A DNA stretch of 64,000 nucleotides from Atriophallophorus winterbourni (GCA_013407085.1 JACCGJ010002734.1:18257-82256); one strand, 5' to 3'. Positions 37,746-49,690 are shown, numbered from the stretch's first letter. The notes: generated by a model from the letters alone, not told the origin. Numbers and translations: made by a program.

Positions 37746-37879
37746 TTAAAATACCTATTACCGCTCGGCAAAATAGATAACGTAATGAAAAGCTTCAAAG
37801 CGGTACTGCGTTTTTTCACAAACCTCTGGCTCGTCCTAGTCACAATTAAGGTCATGTAGACTGTCAGATGGACCTGAAG

Positions 37880-39040
37880 ACCTGAAAATCTTCCCGTTAG
37901 TTATCTAGCGATTACAATGTTAGTAAAAACTTGGATAGAATTTTCAAGTATGTAAAAAAGTTACAAGACAATAACGCTCTGCTTCAGTGCATGAGAAAGA
38001 ATCAAAGGCAGCAGTGTTGGGCTCCTGAAGTCCGTAGGTCTATCCGTAAATGGTATAGCCAATGACGGTAAAATAAGATATACCTAACTTCTGGTTCTTG
38101 TGGCCGTTAAAGCCGCTCGGAAGCCCGTGTTAAATTACAGCGTTTGCTCAAATACGATTTGATATATCTTCAGCTAGGGATGCTAAATTTAATTCGAAAG
38201 GTTTTACAGCTGAGCACAATCAAGGGGAAAACGAGGGAAAGCTTGGAGATTTGATACTATAGAACGGAAATGTTGCTGATAACGATCTGTTTAAGGCGAT
38301 TGCCTTCTGAGGAGCTGTCAGTAGCTTTCGACGCTGAAAAAAATCTTTAAATGTACCCTCTGGTCTGCAAAGACTGCAACCTGATGCTTATGCACTAGAT
38401 GTGATAGCATCCAATGAGTCTCAGGTACATGACTCACTTAACCATGTTCACACCAACACAGCTGAGAAACCGGATGGTACCAACTCAATTATGCTAAGGA
38501 ATCATACCCATGTGCTTACCAAAAATTCTCTAATTGTTAATGTCGCACAATGTGTACAGGGTTTGTAAGTACTGGTTATGGATGACTTCAAATGGGAGGA
38601 TCAATATGCCGCTGCAGCTCAACAAGAAATCAAGGTACTTTTTCTGCTACAATCAGTGTTATCTTGCGAAAACCTCATGTATTCCTGCCAATTATATGGC
38701 AAAAGTTCGGCCGCATCTAAAATATTGTGTTCAGGCGTGGTGCCCTCACTACAATAAAGAGATCGCTCGACTGGTATGCGAACAGCGGCTTGCAGATCGT
38801 ATGATTTTAGGTCAGCGATGGAAACCCTACGCTACAAGCCTAAAGCCTGAAGATGTTTTCTTCCTTATGTGCCATCGTTTAAAATGTGACTTAGTTGAAA
38901 CCTTTAAGATATTGATGGGGTTAAGTGGTGTTCTAATGAAAGATTGCTTCACCTTACGTCTTAGCTTGAAACCGTGTGTTATTAACCTAAAATTAATAAA
39001 AAGCGATGTCAACTAGACTGCAGTAAACCCAATTCAGTCT
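37880..39040 (+). mobile_element. CR1 LINE relic
   Basis: Plus strand. A broken frame from about 37930 (RIFKYVKKLQDNNALL) leads to an open stretch at 38534-39016 with VRPHLKYCVQAWCPHYNKEI, a QRLADRMILG block, LKCDLVETFKILMGLSGVL and DCFTLRL. These are the post-RT CR1 blocks (compare YAVQAW at 33 kb and YAAQAW at 25 kb). No YADD visible. Inactive. Confidence 0.8.
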
Positions 39041-41560
39041 CAGATAGTTCAATTTAAATGAATAAATAAATAGTTTTATTCTTGGATATCCAAGGCATGC
39101 TTATCATGATCAATATTTGCAAAAATGTTTGTGCACTCAAATTGTGGCATGTACAATCGCGAATACATTTTTATGATCACTTCTGCAATGGAATTTAACG
39201 TTCACTGAAAATAATATTTCCCTTCAGTTCATTTTCAGTTCAATTCAGTTGCACAAGACCGTAAGTGGCTAACGAGTCAATCTAGCGTCCAGAATTTCTT
39301 TGGGTGGAAAGCTGCAGAGAAGCAACCACCACTACCAGAGCACAGGACTGCAAATGGCTAATAATCCAATCGAGCCTCGGTGAAAACTTTCAATGGAGCT
39401 CCCACCACTGCCAAAGTTGGTTCATTGTTCTTTGGTAAAAAGAAGAAGAAGAAAAGATTAATATGAGAAATGACATCGTATATAAGATTGATATATAAAA
39501 TAAACAGTAAGGGCCCTTACTTAGTTTGCTTACAGACTTCATTAATGTCACTCAGATTTATGCATAAAATTTGCAATTCACTGGGTGTGAGCCATATTCG
39601 AGTGATACCTTTATAGATGGGATTATTGTATATAATATTACAATATGAAAGAAATTCTTCGCAAATAGTATTTCTGTTTCCGCGGAATTGAAAATTTGAT
39701 TGTTAATAATGAGATCAACGTTGCTGGTTAAGTTTATTAATCGTGATTTGAATAATCATATCATGTGCGAACTGAACTGAACTGAACTGACAGTATAAGC
39801 GGCCCAACTGAGGACGAACAAATCGTCTTGCCAAATTCTGAACCGATTCAAAAAATGCTCAAACGTTTATTCGAATAACATGGCATCTATCCCAATCAGT
39901 ACATCAGAGATTTTATTGAGCAAATAGGATGACAAAAGAATTCGGTGCGTATCATTATCAACATGTGCCAGGGTTTACAAAATCATTTCTTGATAGATTT
40001 TGATAGTTTTCATTGTAGTGGACCAAAAATATAAGTCTAGCCCTACACACAATAAGGCAGAAATGGAAAGAACTCACTTAGAGACCAAAGGAGCAAATGT
40101 CAAAAGAAAGATCCCGGAAGTCCAACGATAGCGAGATAATCTACACAGGAAAAGCTCAAGAGATGATGGAATCCAAGGTGCAGAAAGCGCAATAATGTTG
40201 GAGGATACGTTAATCACAATTCCGGCCTGCGGCGACCCACGCAAACTCCACAACCACTGAAGAAGACAAAGTCAGAGTTCCAAATTGTATTAACCGCCAA
40301 AAAGTGTATTGTGCAAGCGTTGATACAAATGAAATGTACATGGCCGAAAAAGGAATAATCATACAAGGGAAAAATTGTATGCACAAAAATGAAGATACAA
40401 AGTGAATGCAGTTCGCTACATACTCCTCCACCAGAGCGTTAGTTATCCATGAAGTATCCACCAATTATGTAGTGGATAGTGCAAAAAATAACAGGAAATT
40501 GTTATAGTAAAAATGGACAAAAGAACGAACTCACGGAGAGTGAAAATTCAATGTCTAATGCAAATATACACACACAAATATTCCAGCTCCAAACTCCGGT
40601 GCGTCGCGTTGATCGGCAATGGTTATTAGCGAAGCTGAAAAATGTGGCGACACGACAACCTTACCGTTAATCGTCGTGATTCACAAACACGCAGCAATAC
40701 AGCACCAGCGAACCAAGCAGAAGACGAACGTGCGCGGAGAAAGTATATTATTATTTAGGATTATTCACAGAATGCGATACAAAGAATGAGTAACAACAAG
40801 TGATTTAACGAACCCAAGATCAATGGTCTATGAGTGATGAGGACAAGAAGAAATCGATAGATCGATATGGCAATATCGATCATCGGAACAAAACGATAAT
40901 TTCCAAGTCAATGAATGAAAATGGTACAAAGATAAGTATGTAAAAATCGTTGATTAAAGCAAGCATCGATGGAAATGGAAATACATTTGAAACGAGAGTG
41001 AAAATACAAGTTGGTGCAATATAAACAACTCGGATTTTTGTAGAATCGAAATGTCGAAAAAATCGAAAGAATTTTATTCTAGATATGAAGTACAAACATT
41101 AAAATTTTCAAAATAGCTTATATACAAAAAATGAATAAGTGTCTTTCGTACCCCAGAAATGCGATATTTCATCATTATGTGCAGCAGCAGCAAATATGAT
41201 TTTTCAAGGTTGTTGATTTTATGCTGGAGGATATAATATTCATTCATTCATTCATTCTTCTTCTTGTTCTTCTTCTTCATAGACTACAGAGGGTTAAGCC
41301 TTGTAAGACGCATCTCTTTCTATCAGCGACATAGTCCATTTAATTCCTATCTTTCCTGTCAAACCCTATTTTATTTTTGTTAATATTCTCAAACAACCAA
41401 TTTTAGTAATATCGATATAGAATTAATTAAATTTAACTGGTCCTTTTCTCATCTAAACACTGAGCAGTGAACTTGTGGTCATTTACTCAATCTAGATATG
41501 CATCAATGCAGGATGGATTTCAGGAAGATTTTCTCTAGCCCCTTTTCAGCCTAGCCAAAA
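39041..41560. other. Intergenic stretch without recognised gene
   Basis: Contains a duplicated-looking block near 39240-39420 (CACTACCAGAGCACAGGACT and CCACCACTGCCAAAG), ATTC and TTC simple repeats at 41241-41279, and otherwise unassigned sequence that may be the tail of RTE-like elements. Confidence 0.4.
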
Positions 41561-41896
41561 TTGGTAGTGGAGATAACGTTTACCGCAGTAGACTGACCAC
41601 GACAATAATGTCCCCAACAATGTTGGAGAAAAGGCACAGGAGATGGAAGATTTATCGCGGTAGCCAAGAGGTGCACAAAAGTACAGCGGAAGCAATCACG
41701 TAACACGAATCAACGGGTAGTATGTCAATTGGTAGTGGAGATAACGTTTACCGTAGTAGACTGACCACTACAATAATGTCCCCAAGAATGTTGGAGAAAA
41801 GGCACAGGAGATGAAAGATTTATCGCGGTAGCCAAGAGGTGCACAAAGGTAAAGCGGAAGCAATCACGTAACATGAATCAACGGGAAGTATGTCAA
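41561..41896. repeat. Tandem duplication, two 168-bp units
   Basis: 41561-41728 and 41729-41896 are adjacent direct repeats, each from TTGGTAGTGGAGATAACGTT to TATGTCAA. I count eight substitutions and no indel, about 95 percent identity. Neither unit has a long open frame. Confidence 0.92.
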
Positions 41897-42224
41897 TAGT
41901 CAATAGTTTATTGTGGTAAAAATAGCTTCAAGCTCAAAAATAACCACAGGATCTTATACATAAAGAGTCGAAATTAAAAGTGATTGTTATGGACTGGGAT
42001 AACGGGTTCGTTCTTGGACAGTTAAAAGGTTGGGGTTCAAGCCGAAAGCTTGTAGGGTAACCACACGACAATGTTCAAAATATGGGTCCGTGGAAGTTTG
42101 GGCAGTTTCGAAGGAATGTGAACGCGAATATACGTTGGAAAGAAAAGAAGGGTGCAGTATCAATGAGTACAAATATGAATGAAGTTGAAAATTGCGCAGT
42201 GTATCGAAAAAGTGGAGATCAAGG

Positions 42225-42450
42225 CATCATCATCATCATCACAGACACCACTAAACCGGTAGCACGAACCGAATGCTTAACTGCCATACTACCATGAAAA
42301 AGTAAAATCCTAAAAGATGGGGAATAGTGGGACTTAAATAGCTACGGATTTGATAGAAGAGTAAACACAAACAAACTGGGAAGGGGTGCCTACATCTCGA
42401 ATGGAACATGCATTCAAACAAGTTGCGTGAACGAGTAGAGCGACATCAGT
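42225..42450 (-). repeat. Trinucleotide-tailed (GAT)n repeat element, copy 1
   Basis: Minus strand: CATGTTCCATTCGAGATGTA, AGGCACC, then GTTTGTTTGTGTTTACTC, AAGTCCCAC, ATTTTACTTTTTCATGGT, GGCAGTTAAGCATTCGGTTC and a (GAT)n tail at 42225-42240. Copies at 44866-45060, 49690-49985 and 62960-63370 share this order and tail. Non-coding; the short tail is like that of RTE-mobilised SINEs. Confidence 0.65.
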
Positions 42451-42454
42451 ATGG

Positions 42455-44865
42455 CACCTTCCTTGCGGCTTTCACTGTCATGCATCACAACAAGCTTTTC
42501 TCGCCACTGCGCTTGACGCATGCAAGGTTAAGCAAACACCAAGAAGATGCTTAGTACAAGACCGCCATTGAAAACTGTTTCGGGACATATCCTGAAGCGT
42601 AACTAGCCATTGCGATATCTGATCGCGGTGACACCAGTCAGAAAGACGCGCTGCGCTAACTCTGGAAAGGTTAATAGTAAGGGTTTTTAACTGCCTATGC
42701 CATGTGACGGTTTGGCCGCCCCGAGATTTACGCCAATCAGAATGTGGCATTGCAAAAAGAATCCATTTCGGAAGTCGGTGGTCCGGCATCCGTAAAACGT
42801 CATCCAACCAGCTTAACCTATGCAGGTTGATCTGCTTCTCTATATCAATATTACTACCGAACAACTTATTTCTGAGAGCATCGGTACGTTTGCGATTATA
42901 ACAGCTAACTCCTAAAATGTTGCGGAGACATCGGTTGTCAAATACTTGGTGACGCTGGATGTGTTCTTTACGTACGGTCCAGGTTTCGCACCCATACAGT
43001 AACACAGCCCGAACTGTCGCTTTATAGACTCTACCCTTGAGTAACAGAGACAGTCCTTTCTGGCGCCAGAGGTGACCTGGGTTGCGGAATGTTATGGTAG
43101 CTTTAGAAATGCGTGCCGAGACCTCTCCGTCAAACGATGCAGAATTATTGATACAGCTACCGGAATACGTAAAACGATCTACAATTTCAAGCGCCTTATT
43201 GTCAAGTAATAAAGTGCTGTTTGATAAGTCGATGTCCTGCAGCAGAACACTGCACTTAGAGGGTGGAAAACGAATTCCAAATAGGGGCACAATACTAGCT
43301 ACCTTGTTCAGTATCGCCTGTGCATCTGTGTACTAGTCGAAGAGCAGAACTATATCATCAGCATAGTCCAAGTCAAGAAGCTTGCCGCCTGGCATTATGT
43401 GAACTCCGAAGGCTGGTCCTCCTTCGTTGCATAATTCCATGATGGCATCAATTGCAAAATTGAACAAAAACGGATAAATCGGACATCCTTGTCGGACGCC
43501 ACTTGTGGTGTGGAATTTGGGTGAGAGTTCGTTGTAAACCTTAACACATCCAGATGCATGAGCATAAAGTGAACGTAGTATGTTGACATGCTTTTCCGGA
43601 ACGCCTTTGCACAGCAAAGTTTTAAACAGGACATTTCCATCGACTGAATTGAATGCTCTTTTGAAGTCTAAAAAGATGGCTATTGTCGGGTGTCGATAAG
43701 TGTACCGCAGTTCTAAGATCCGTCGAAGAGTAAAAATGTGGTCGACACAGCCTCTTATTATTATATATTTATTATATTTGCACAATCTGATACAGATATA
43801 GTGCCGTTCAACATAAACAATGAGATGTACAAAGCAAGAAGGGGGGACGAAGCGTTGTCATCGGCATCGTTGAACGTAGGCATGATACTACCCGGTTGCC
43901 TACACCGCCGACACAGCCTCTGCCAGGCCGGAAGCTAGCTTGCTGCTCTCGGATCTGTGATTCCCTATGCGATGTTGATCTTCGAAGATATGTGGACGCT
44001 AATAATCTCGTAATGATGGGAGTGAGACTTATCCCACGGTGGTTAGAGCATGAGCTTCACATACCTTTTTTTAAATATAGGTATGATAACCAATTCGCCC
44101 CAACAGATTCTGACAAACACACTTCACGGAAGAGATCGCCTAATGTGCTGATTAGGACTTGGCCAACTTTTGAACAAAACAGGCGTTATGTCATCGGGGC
44201 CAGCAGCTTTGCATCGTTTCATGGATTCGATACATGCGTTAATTTCTAAATCATTAAGGGGATCTAAGCTAACAGACCAAGGGTCACACTGCTGCAAATG
44301 AGGGAATGATTCTGTTGCAGGCGAGCAGCTGAATTGTTCTTCGAAATGTTCGGCCCAGCGTGAAAGGCGGCGATTCTTATCAGTGATAAGAGTACCGTCT
44401 ATTTCAGCGATAGTCTCACTCACTCCTTTTTTCGTAGGCCCCGTCGACCGAATAAGTTGGAAGAGTTTGCTATTTCCATTTGCTCGACCTTATTTAGCCA
44501 CCACTTTTCTCTGCCTAGTCTTAAGCTCCGTTTAAGTTCATTCCTCACGCGTCTACGCTCTGTATTGTGTCCTGGACCATGAAGTATTTGGCGTCGCTGG
44601 TGAAGAATTTCTATAGAGCCCTGTGAAATCCAATGCGACTTTTGGGTTGCTTGTGTAGTCTCACAGGCTGTTATTGCGGGGGCTCGCTCAATCTCTGCTA
44701 TTTTGTTCCACCTTTCGTTGGCAGTTGCACAATGAGCAACTGGGAGTGAGTTACTCAAGGTAGTCCGACAAATGTCTTGAACTGCAGGCTGAAAAATTTT
44801 TTCGACTGTAATGCGTTTCCCATTTGAAGGCTTCGTACCGGAGAACTTTAACGAGAACCTACATC
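42455..44865 (-). mobile_element. LINE-A (RTE-like) relic, linker to C terminus
   Basis: Minus strand from 44758. ERWNKIAEIERAPAITACET, WLNKVEQMEIANSSN, LSRWAEHFEEQFSCSPATES and CKAAGPDDITPVLFKSW lead to the RT: GCVDHIFTLRRILELRYTYR, FLDFKRAFNSVDGNVLFKTL, SGVRQGCPIYPFLFNFAIDA and LDYADDIVLLFD, an intact YADD. A 270-codon stretch (43290 to 42478) carries the C-terminal region: GRVYKATVRAVLLYGCETW, HRLSWLDDVLRMPDHRLPKW. 5'-truncated, several breaks, and interrupted by a 153-bp insertion at 43756-43908. Confidence 0.85.
43756..43908 (-). mobile_element. 153-bp insertion in LINE-A with 13-bp target-site duplication
   Basis: Flanked by CGACACAGCCTCT at 43743-43755 and 43909-43921. The minus strand begins GCGGTGTAGGCAACCGGGTA and ends in an AT-rich (ATA)n-like tail. 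GGCAACCGGGTAGTAT recurs in the insertion at 45442-46114, so this is probably a 5'-truncated copy of the same element. It interrupts the RT just upstream of its third domain. Confidence 0.82.
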
Positions 44866-45060
44866 GTACATCATCATCATCAAGGACAGCAATACACCGG
44901 TAGCACGTACCGAATGCTTAACTGCCATACAACCATGAAAAAGTAAAATCCTAAAAGATGGGGAAGGGTGGGACTTAAATTGCTACGGCTTCTATAGAAC
45001 AGTAAGCACAAACAAACTGGAAAGAGACATCGTACAAGAGCATGATCTGAATCTATGCAG
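44866..45060 (-). repeat. (GAT)n-tailed repeat element, copy 2
   Basis: Minus strand: GTTTGTTTGTGCTTACTG, AAGTCCCACCCTTCCCCAT, GGCAGTTAAGCATTCGGTAC, then a (GAT)n tail at 44870-44882. Same order as copy 1; the 5' part is replaced by unrelated sequence. It separates the two LINE-A copies. Confidence 0.62.
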
Positions 45061-45069
45061 GTATTCCAA

Positions 45070-48000
45070 AAGGAGCGGCAGTCCTCATTACAACCTTTCT
45101 AGCGAGCACTTATGGCGATATGGTCGATTTGGGCCGAAGGTTGTCTTCCATCCGGCGAGCGCCATGTGGCACATTGAAATCTTCTATGTCAAAATGAAAT
45201 GCTGCTAATGAATTGCGCACAAGTTTGTCCGGTTTACCATCCACCAGCATCACACTCCACAGCGAATCTCGGTCGACGGAGTCGAAGGCGGCTTCGAAGT
45301 CGATGAAACAAGCTGTTGTTGCCTGCTGATAACGGTAACGATGTTCCAGAATCCGACGCAATGTGAACAGCTGGTCGACGCAGCCCCGACCTCGACGAAA
45401 ACCGCCTTGGTTGACTCATTTACGTATACCCCTCCCCTCCTCCTCCTCGGTTCCAAGGTTGTCGGGTTCCAAGGCCGGGGGCGGCAGTGGGGATGAGCTC
45501 CCACTGTCTATAAAATGCTCCCATATGGCGTGCGTCTCAAACAGCCTCTGACAACCAAAGCCCAGCTCCTGGCCTGCACGTGGCGGAACTGCTTCTACTG
45601 ACAGAAGAAGGGGCGAAGGCGGATGACTGGCGCCTCAAAACCAGTTTGCTCCGGGTAGATGGAGCTCGTCAGCCTGGGAGGGCAGTCCATCTAAGGGAAG
45701 GAAAACCCTTATTTCAAACCTCCGCTGCCTTCTGGCATACCCGATTGCAGGAAAGGCTTCGGGAGTGAACCCTGAGGAAAAATCCTTGCTGCCTTGCAGG
45801 TTGCACCTGGTCGTGCAAAGGCTAGAGGGGCGTACTCGAACAATCGCCGAGGCACTTCAAGAGAGGCGCAAGAACCCTCAAAATGGTCACCGGCTCTCGC
45901 GAAGGAAAAAACCGCTGCCTTGCGGGTAGAATTTTGAGTCAAAGGCTCCGGGTGGGGTCCCCTAAGCTAACCCCCTACTTCGGCCTTGGCAACCGGGTAG
46001 TATGTCGCCTTCAACAAGAACCATGGAAAGTACATTTTTCTTTCATCATGTACCCTCTTCATGGCATACTTGTTGGCACATCGTCTGTAAAGACTTGTGT
46101 AATAATAATAATAATACCCCTCTCCTCCTTAAAGCGGCATAAGAGAATCACTGCAAAACCCTTCTCGGCGATGTCGATAAGACTGATGCCACGGTAGTTG
46201 TCACACAATGGGGCATTACCTTTCTTCAAGATAGGGATCAAGAGTGAAGTGCCCCAGTCGCGTGGAAGCTCCTCTAGTTCCCATATCTTACGATACAAAT
46301 CATGCAGTGATTCAATCAGAACGGAAGAACAGGCCTTGTACACCTGAAGGGGGACGCCGTCTTCGCTAGGGGACTTGTTTTTTTTTCTCAGTCAGCCGAT
46401 GGCTCCGATGATTTCTTCGTGCGTTGGGTGATCCCAGGAAACATTATATGTCTGGCTTACTACAGCCGTTGGTAGTGCAGTCAGTGGCGCCGTCCGATTT
46501 AGCAACATGCTGAAATGCTCAGCCCAGCGTTCCACTTTCTTGTCCGGTTCGCAAAGCGGTGAGCCTCTCAAATCGCAAAGTGGGTGTTCGGTAGAATTTC
46601 GTCGGCCCGAAGAAATACGTATCAACCGGAAGAGTGAGCCAAGTTGGCCGCTACTCGAAGCATTCTCCATTTCTTTAGATAAACATTCCCACTACGTGTT
46701 GCGATCGTGCATGGCAGAACGTGTGGCTTGTCTTCTGAGGCTGCGGTGCACTGACGATCCCGACAATCGCGATAACTTCAGGGTTTCCTCGGATAGCCAG
46801 TCTTTCCGTTTTCGGGAAGTCATCCCGAGCTCCGCTATTGAAGCTTGTTGTAACGCTGATTTCAGATGATTCCATTGAGAATCGACTGAAGCATTGGATT
46901 CATCCGAAACCTCAAATTTAGTTAGCTCGGAGGCGAGATAATTGGGTAGAGCGAGGCGCTTTTCACTGTCATTCAAAGACGCTGTATTAATTCGTTTATT
47001 GGGACGGGGCCTCGGACGAGAGCTGAGGTGAATTTTGATTCTCGCGCGCAGCAAGACGTGATCTGTACCGCTGGCGTTGCCAGTCTCCGCACCACGATAA
47101 GCCCTACAGTCATCAACAGATGAGTTCGAGCGCAATCGGACCAAAATATGATCCAGCTGGTGTGCAGTGCGTCTGTCGTTAGAATACCATGTTAATAAGT
47201 TCCTCCTAGGATCCTGAAATCGCGTGTTCGTCACTGTAAATCGGTTAAAGCTGGCGAAATTAAGCATGCGCTCACCATTTTCGCAACGTGTGCCAAGACT
47301 GAACTTGCCAATAATCCGCTGAGTAGTAGCGTCCGGTGAGCCTGTACGGGCTTTCCAGTCACCAGCAATGATCAGCATGTCGCGCCTAGGGATTTTATCT
47401 ACGGCCTTTTGTAATTCTTCATAAAATGCGTCCTTGGATGCATCGTCAGTGGGCATGTTTGGCGCGTAAACAGACAAAACACTCAGGTTGACCGGTTTTC
47501 CACGGAAACGCATAACCAAAATTCGTGGCTTCCCATAACGTTAGTGCATTTTGGGCCATCGCATCAAGCGTAATCGCAACGCCATGTAGCCCGGAGTTGT
47601 CAGTGGGTCCACTGTGGTACAACCAGTAGGAGATGTCCCTTCCTGGAATCTTGATACGAATGCAGCCAGTGCCCGGGATTCTTACCTTCGGCAAGCAACC
47701 TATACTCACGCCATAGTCGCAGAGACTGCGCATCGTGATGCACTGGCTACCGGGACCGAGGAGCGTTCTGACATTACAACATGAGATAAACAGCGGGGAG
47801 TGGGTATTAAGGGACCCAGCTTGCTCACTTTTCACCCCAGCCGCTGGGAGAGCATGAGGCGCGTCGCGTACCGGGAAAGCCGTAGCATTAGCGATATTTT
47901 GTAATAATTCGTGAGTCGTGAGGTGTCTTGGTAATTTGGGTACAAAGCAGCGTCCCCAGCACCACTCGGCATTTGTTCGAGTCAGCTTCTCTAGCCTTTA

Positions 48001-48260
48001 CACAACCAAGTGCGACCTGCAAGGCAGCAGGGAGTTGACAGAAAGAGGTGGTGTGCACCAACTAACCGTCTACGGGACTCTGCTCCAGATTTTTCCTCAG
48101 GGTTTACTCCCGAAACCTTTCCCGCGACTCGGTATCCCACAAGGCATCGGAGGTTTAAAATCAGGGTTTTCCTTCCCCTTGATTTGTCACCGTTATTCAG
48201 CTGCATGTAGGAACACGCTGGATTTTTACTGCCATTTCTATTTTCTTTCCGATATGTGTC
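45070..48260 (-). mobile_element. LINE-A (RTE-like) relic with 5' UTR, endonuclease and N-terminal RT
   Basis: Minus strand. The 5' UTR lies at about 47840-48200. The APE-type endonuclease (47835 to 46692) has SCCNVRTLLGPGSQC, VRIPGTGCIRIKIPG, LSVYAPNMPTDDASKDAFYE, IAGDWKARTGSPDA and ENGERMLNFASFNRF. The RT starts at 46670: VERWAEHFSMLLNRTAPLTA, HEEIIGAIG, PRDWGTSLLIPILKKGNAPL and CDNYRGISLIDIAEKGF. After an insertion it resumes at 45411 with VNQGGFRRGRGCVDQLF and FIDFEAAFDSVDRDSLW, then stops; the YADD region is absent. IAGDWKA shows N-to-W in the otherwise GDFNA motif, so the endonuclease is probably dead. Several frame breaks. Confidence 0.85.
45442..46114 (+). mobile_element. Non-autonomous LINE-A derivative inserted in LINE-A
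   Basis: A 673-bp plus-strand insertion between near-identical 15-bp direct repeats (45427-45441 and 46115-46129, one mismatch). It begins with the 5' UTR-like repeat also found at 50200-50515 and 53310-53670 (GCTCCTGG, GGAACTGCTTCTACTGACAG, GGCGCCTCAAAACCAG, GGAGCTCGT). It then matches the LINE-A 5' end (CTGCCTTGCAGGT) and finishes with GGCAACCGGGTAGTAT and an (AAT)n tail at 46100-46114. No RT sequence. This reads as a LINE-A 5' region joined to a tail, a SINE-like derivative. Confidence 0.75.
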
Positions 48261-48349
48261 TAAGCCTGGGCAATTTGACGTCATCTTAGCCCACACACAT
48301 TTTGTGACTGTGCAGATCTGGCTTGTGATTTTATACGATACATGCATTC
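48230..48349 (+). repeat. SINE-1 3' fragment
   Basis: GCCATTTCTATTTTCTTTCC, GTGTCTAAGCCTGGGCAA, TCTTAGCCCACACAC and TGACTGTGCAG follow the order of the SINE at 55246-55441. It lacks the 5' part and lies between a LINE-A 5' end and a separate LINE-A 3' end. Confidence 0.6.
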
Positions 48350-48650
48350 ACTACCATGCACCATAACAAGCTTTCCTCGTCACTCCACTTGAAAACAAAT
48401 AAGGTTAAGCAAACACTCCAAGAAGAGGCTTAGTGCAAGACCGCCGCTGAATATGGTTTCGGAACATATCCTGAAACTTAACTGACCATTGCGATATCTC
48501 ATCACGGGACCCTAGTCCGGAAGTGCTGCACCGATTTCGTAAGGGTTACTAGTAAGGTTTTTAGCTACCTATAACATGTGATGGTTTGGCTATCACGAAA
48601 TTTACGCCAATCGGGATGTGGCGTCGCAACGATAGGCGGAACTCGGTTGT
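48350..48650 (-). mobile_element. LINE-A 3' end fragment
   Basis: Matches the 3' end of the copy at 42455-44865 on the minus strand: CGACGCCACATCCCGATTGG, then GCGGCGGTCTTGCACTAAGC and GGAGTGTTTGCTTAACCTTA. Joined abruptly to LINE-B at 48650. Only the last 300 bp are present. Confidence 0.7.
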
Positions 48651-49690
48651 CAGGCAGCCAAGAGCGCTATCTGCTCCTCCCAAGCTGGCAGACGACGCTT
48701 TATGCAATGCTTCCAATGTGAGCGGTGAAGAGCAAGTTCTTCCCAACTCGCAGGGTCAATGCCAAGAGCTTTCATATCTCTTTTGCAAACGTTTTTGTAC
48801 CGTAAGTACGGTCTGCCCAATATGTATGAAAGCACAAGCCTGATCCAGGCAAAGTGCCGTACAGTCAGAGACTGCACGTGGGCTAAGATACTGTCAGGTT
48901 GTCCAAGCCTAGACAGATATGAGAAAGAAAATAGAAATAGAAACGGTCGACTTCCTGATTGCAACTCACCATAAAGTTGATCTTTCGGAATACGACCATT
49001 TTCCATTCTGTAGACGTGGCCAAGCCACCGCAGGCGGCGTTGTCGTAGTACGGGGAACATGTTATGTAGACCAGCTTTTGAAAGCACTTCAGTATTCGTC
49101 ACTTTGTTCATCCACGATATGTTCAAGATACGACGGATGCTTCGTAGATGGAAAGCATTCAGCTTTCGTTCGTGTCTTGCGTGGGTGTTCCAAGTTTCGC
49201 TGCCGTATAGCAAAGCATTTAGTACGCACGTGTTGTGTACCATCATCTTTGTCTTTACAGTCAGCTTGCGGTTACCCCAAACACGAGAGTTCAATCGGGA
49301 CAAAATGACAGCTGCTCTGTCAATCCGATTATCAATCTCCGTGTCTAGCGAGAGGTTATCCGTAATGGTTGTAATGATGTACTGGTTCAAGCTGACAGTT
49401 TCCGACAGTGATGATTGGAGGCGATACAATCACTGGACCAAGGACTTTGATCTTGCTCATGCTGATTGTTAGCCCAAAGTCTTTGCGTGCCGACGAAAAA
49501 CAGTCCATTAGCGACTGGAGGTTCTTTTGGTAGTGAGCATTAAAGGCTGCATCACCGGCAAACAACGGGTCACGGATTAGCACATTCCGTGCCTTGGACT
49601 GTGCTCTCAACCGGTTCAGATTGAAAAGCTTGTCATCGCTTCGCGTGCGTAGGTAAATGCCTTCTGTTCTCTCCCACAGTCAGAAACAGC
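48651..49690 (-). mobile_element. LINE-B relic with in-frame SINE insertion
   Basis: Minus strand from about 49680. RT palm end ARNVLIRDPLFAGDAAFNAH (the expected FADD is FAGD), SLMDCFSSARKDFGLTISMS, then LDTEIDNRIDRAAVILSRLN, GNRKLTVKTKMMVHNTCVLN, ALLYGSETW, RSIRRILNISWMNKVTNTEV and LRWLGHVYRMENGRIPKDQL. The C-terminal frame then passes through a 122-bp SINE (48821-48942) without a stop and resumes at GRPYLRYKNVCKRDMKALGI. 5'-truncated; catalytic loss in the palm. Confidence 0.83.
48821..48942 (-). repeat. SINE-1 copy, 5'-truncated, inside LINE-B
   Basis: Minus strand runs from TTTCTATTTCTATTTTC to GTGCTTTCATACATA. The junctions are clear because the undisturbed LINE-B text is known from 34920-35395: the frame reads GSRP, then the insert, then GRP. 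A usefully precise definition of the SINE 3' end. Confidence 0.8.

Noticed and set aside
43794..44249. Plus-strand open frames over LINE-A (and similar ones at 45363-46869 and 48586-49472)
   Set aside because: They are antisense shadows of the minus-strand retroelement code, or of inserted repeats.
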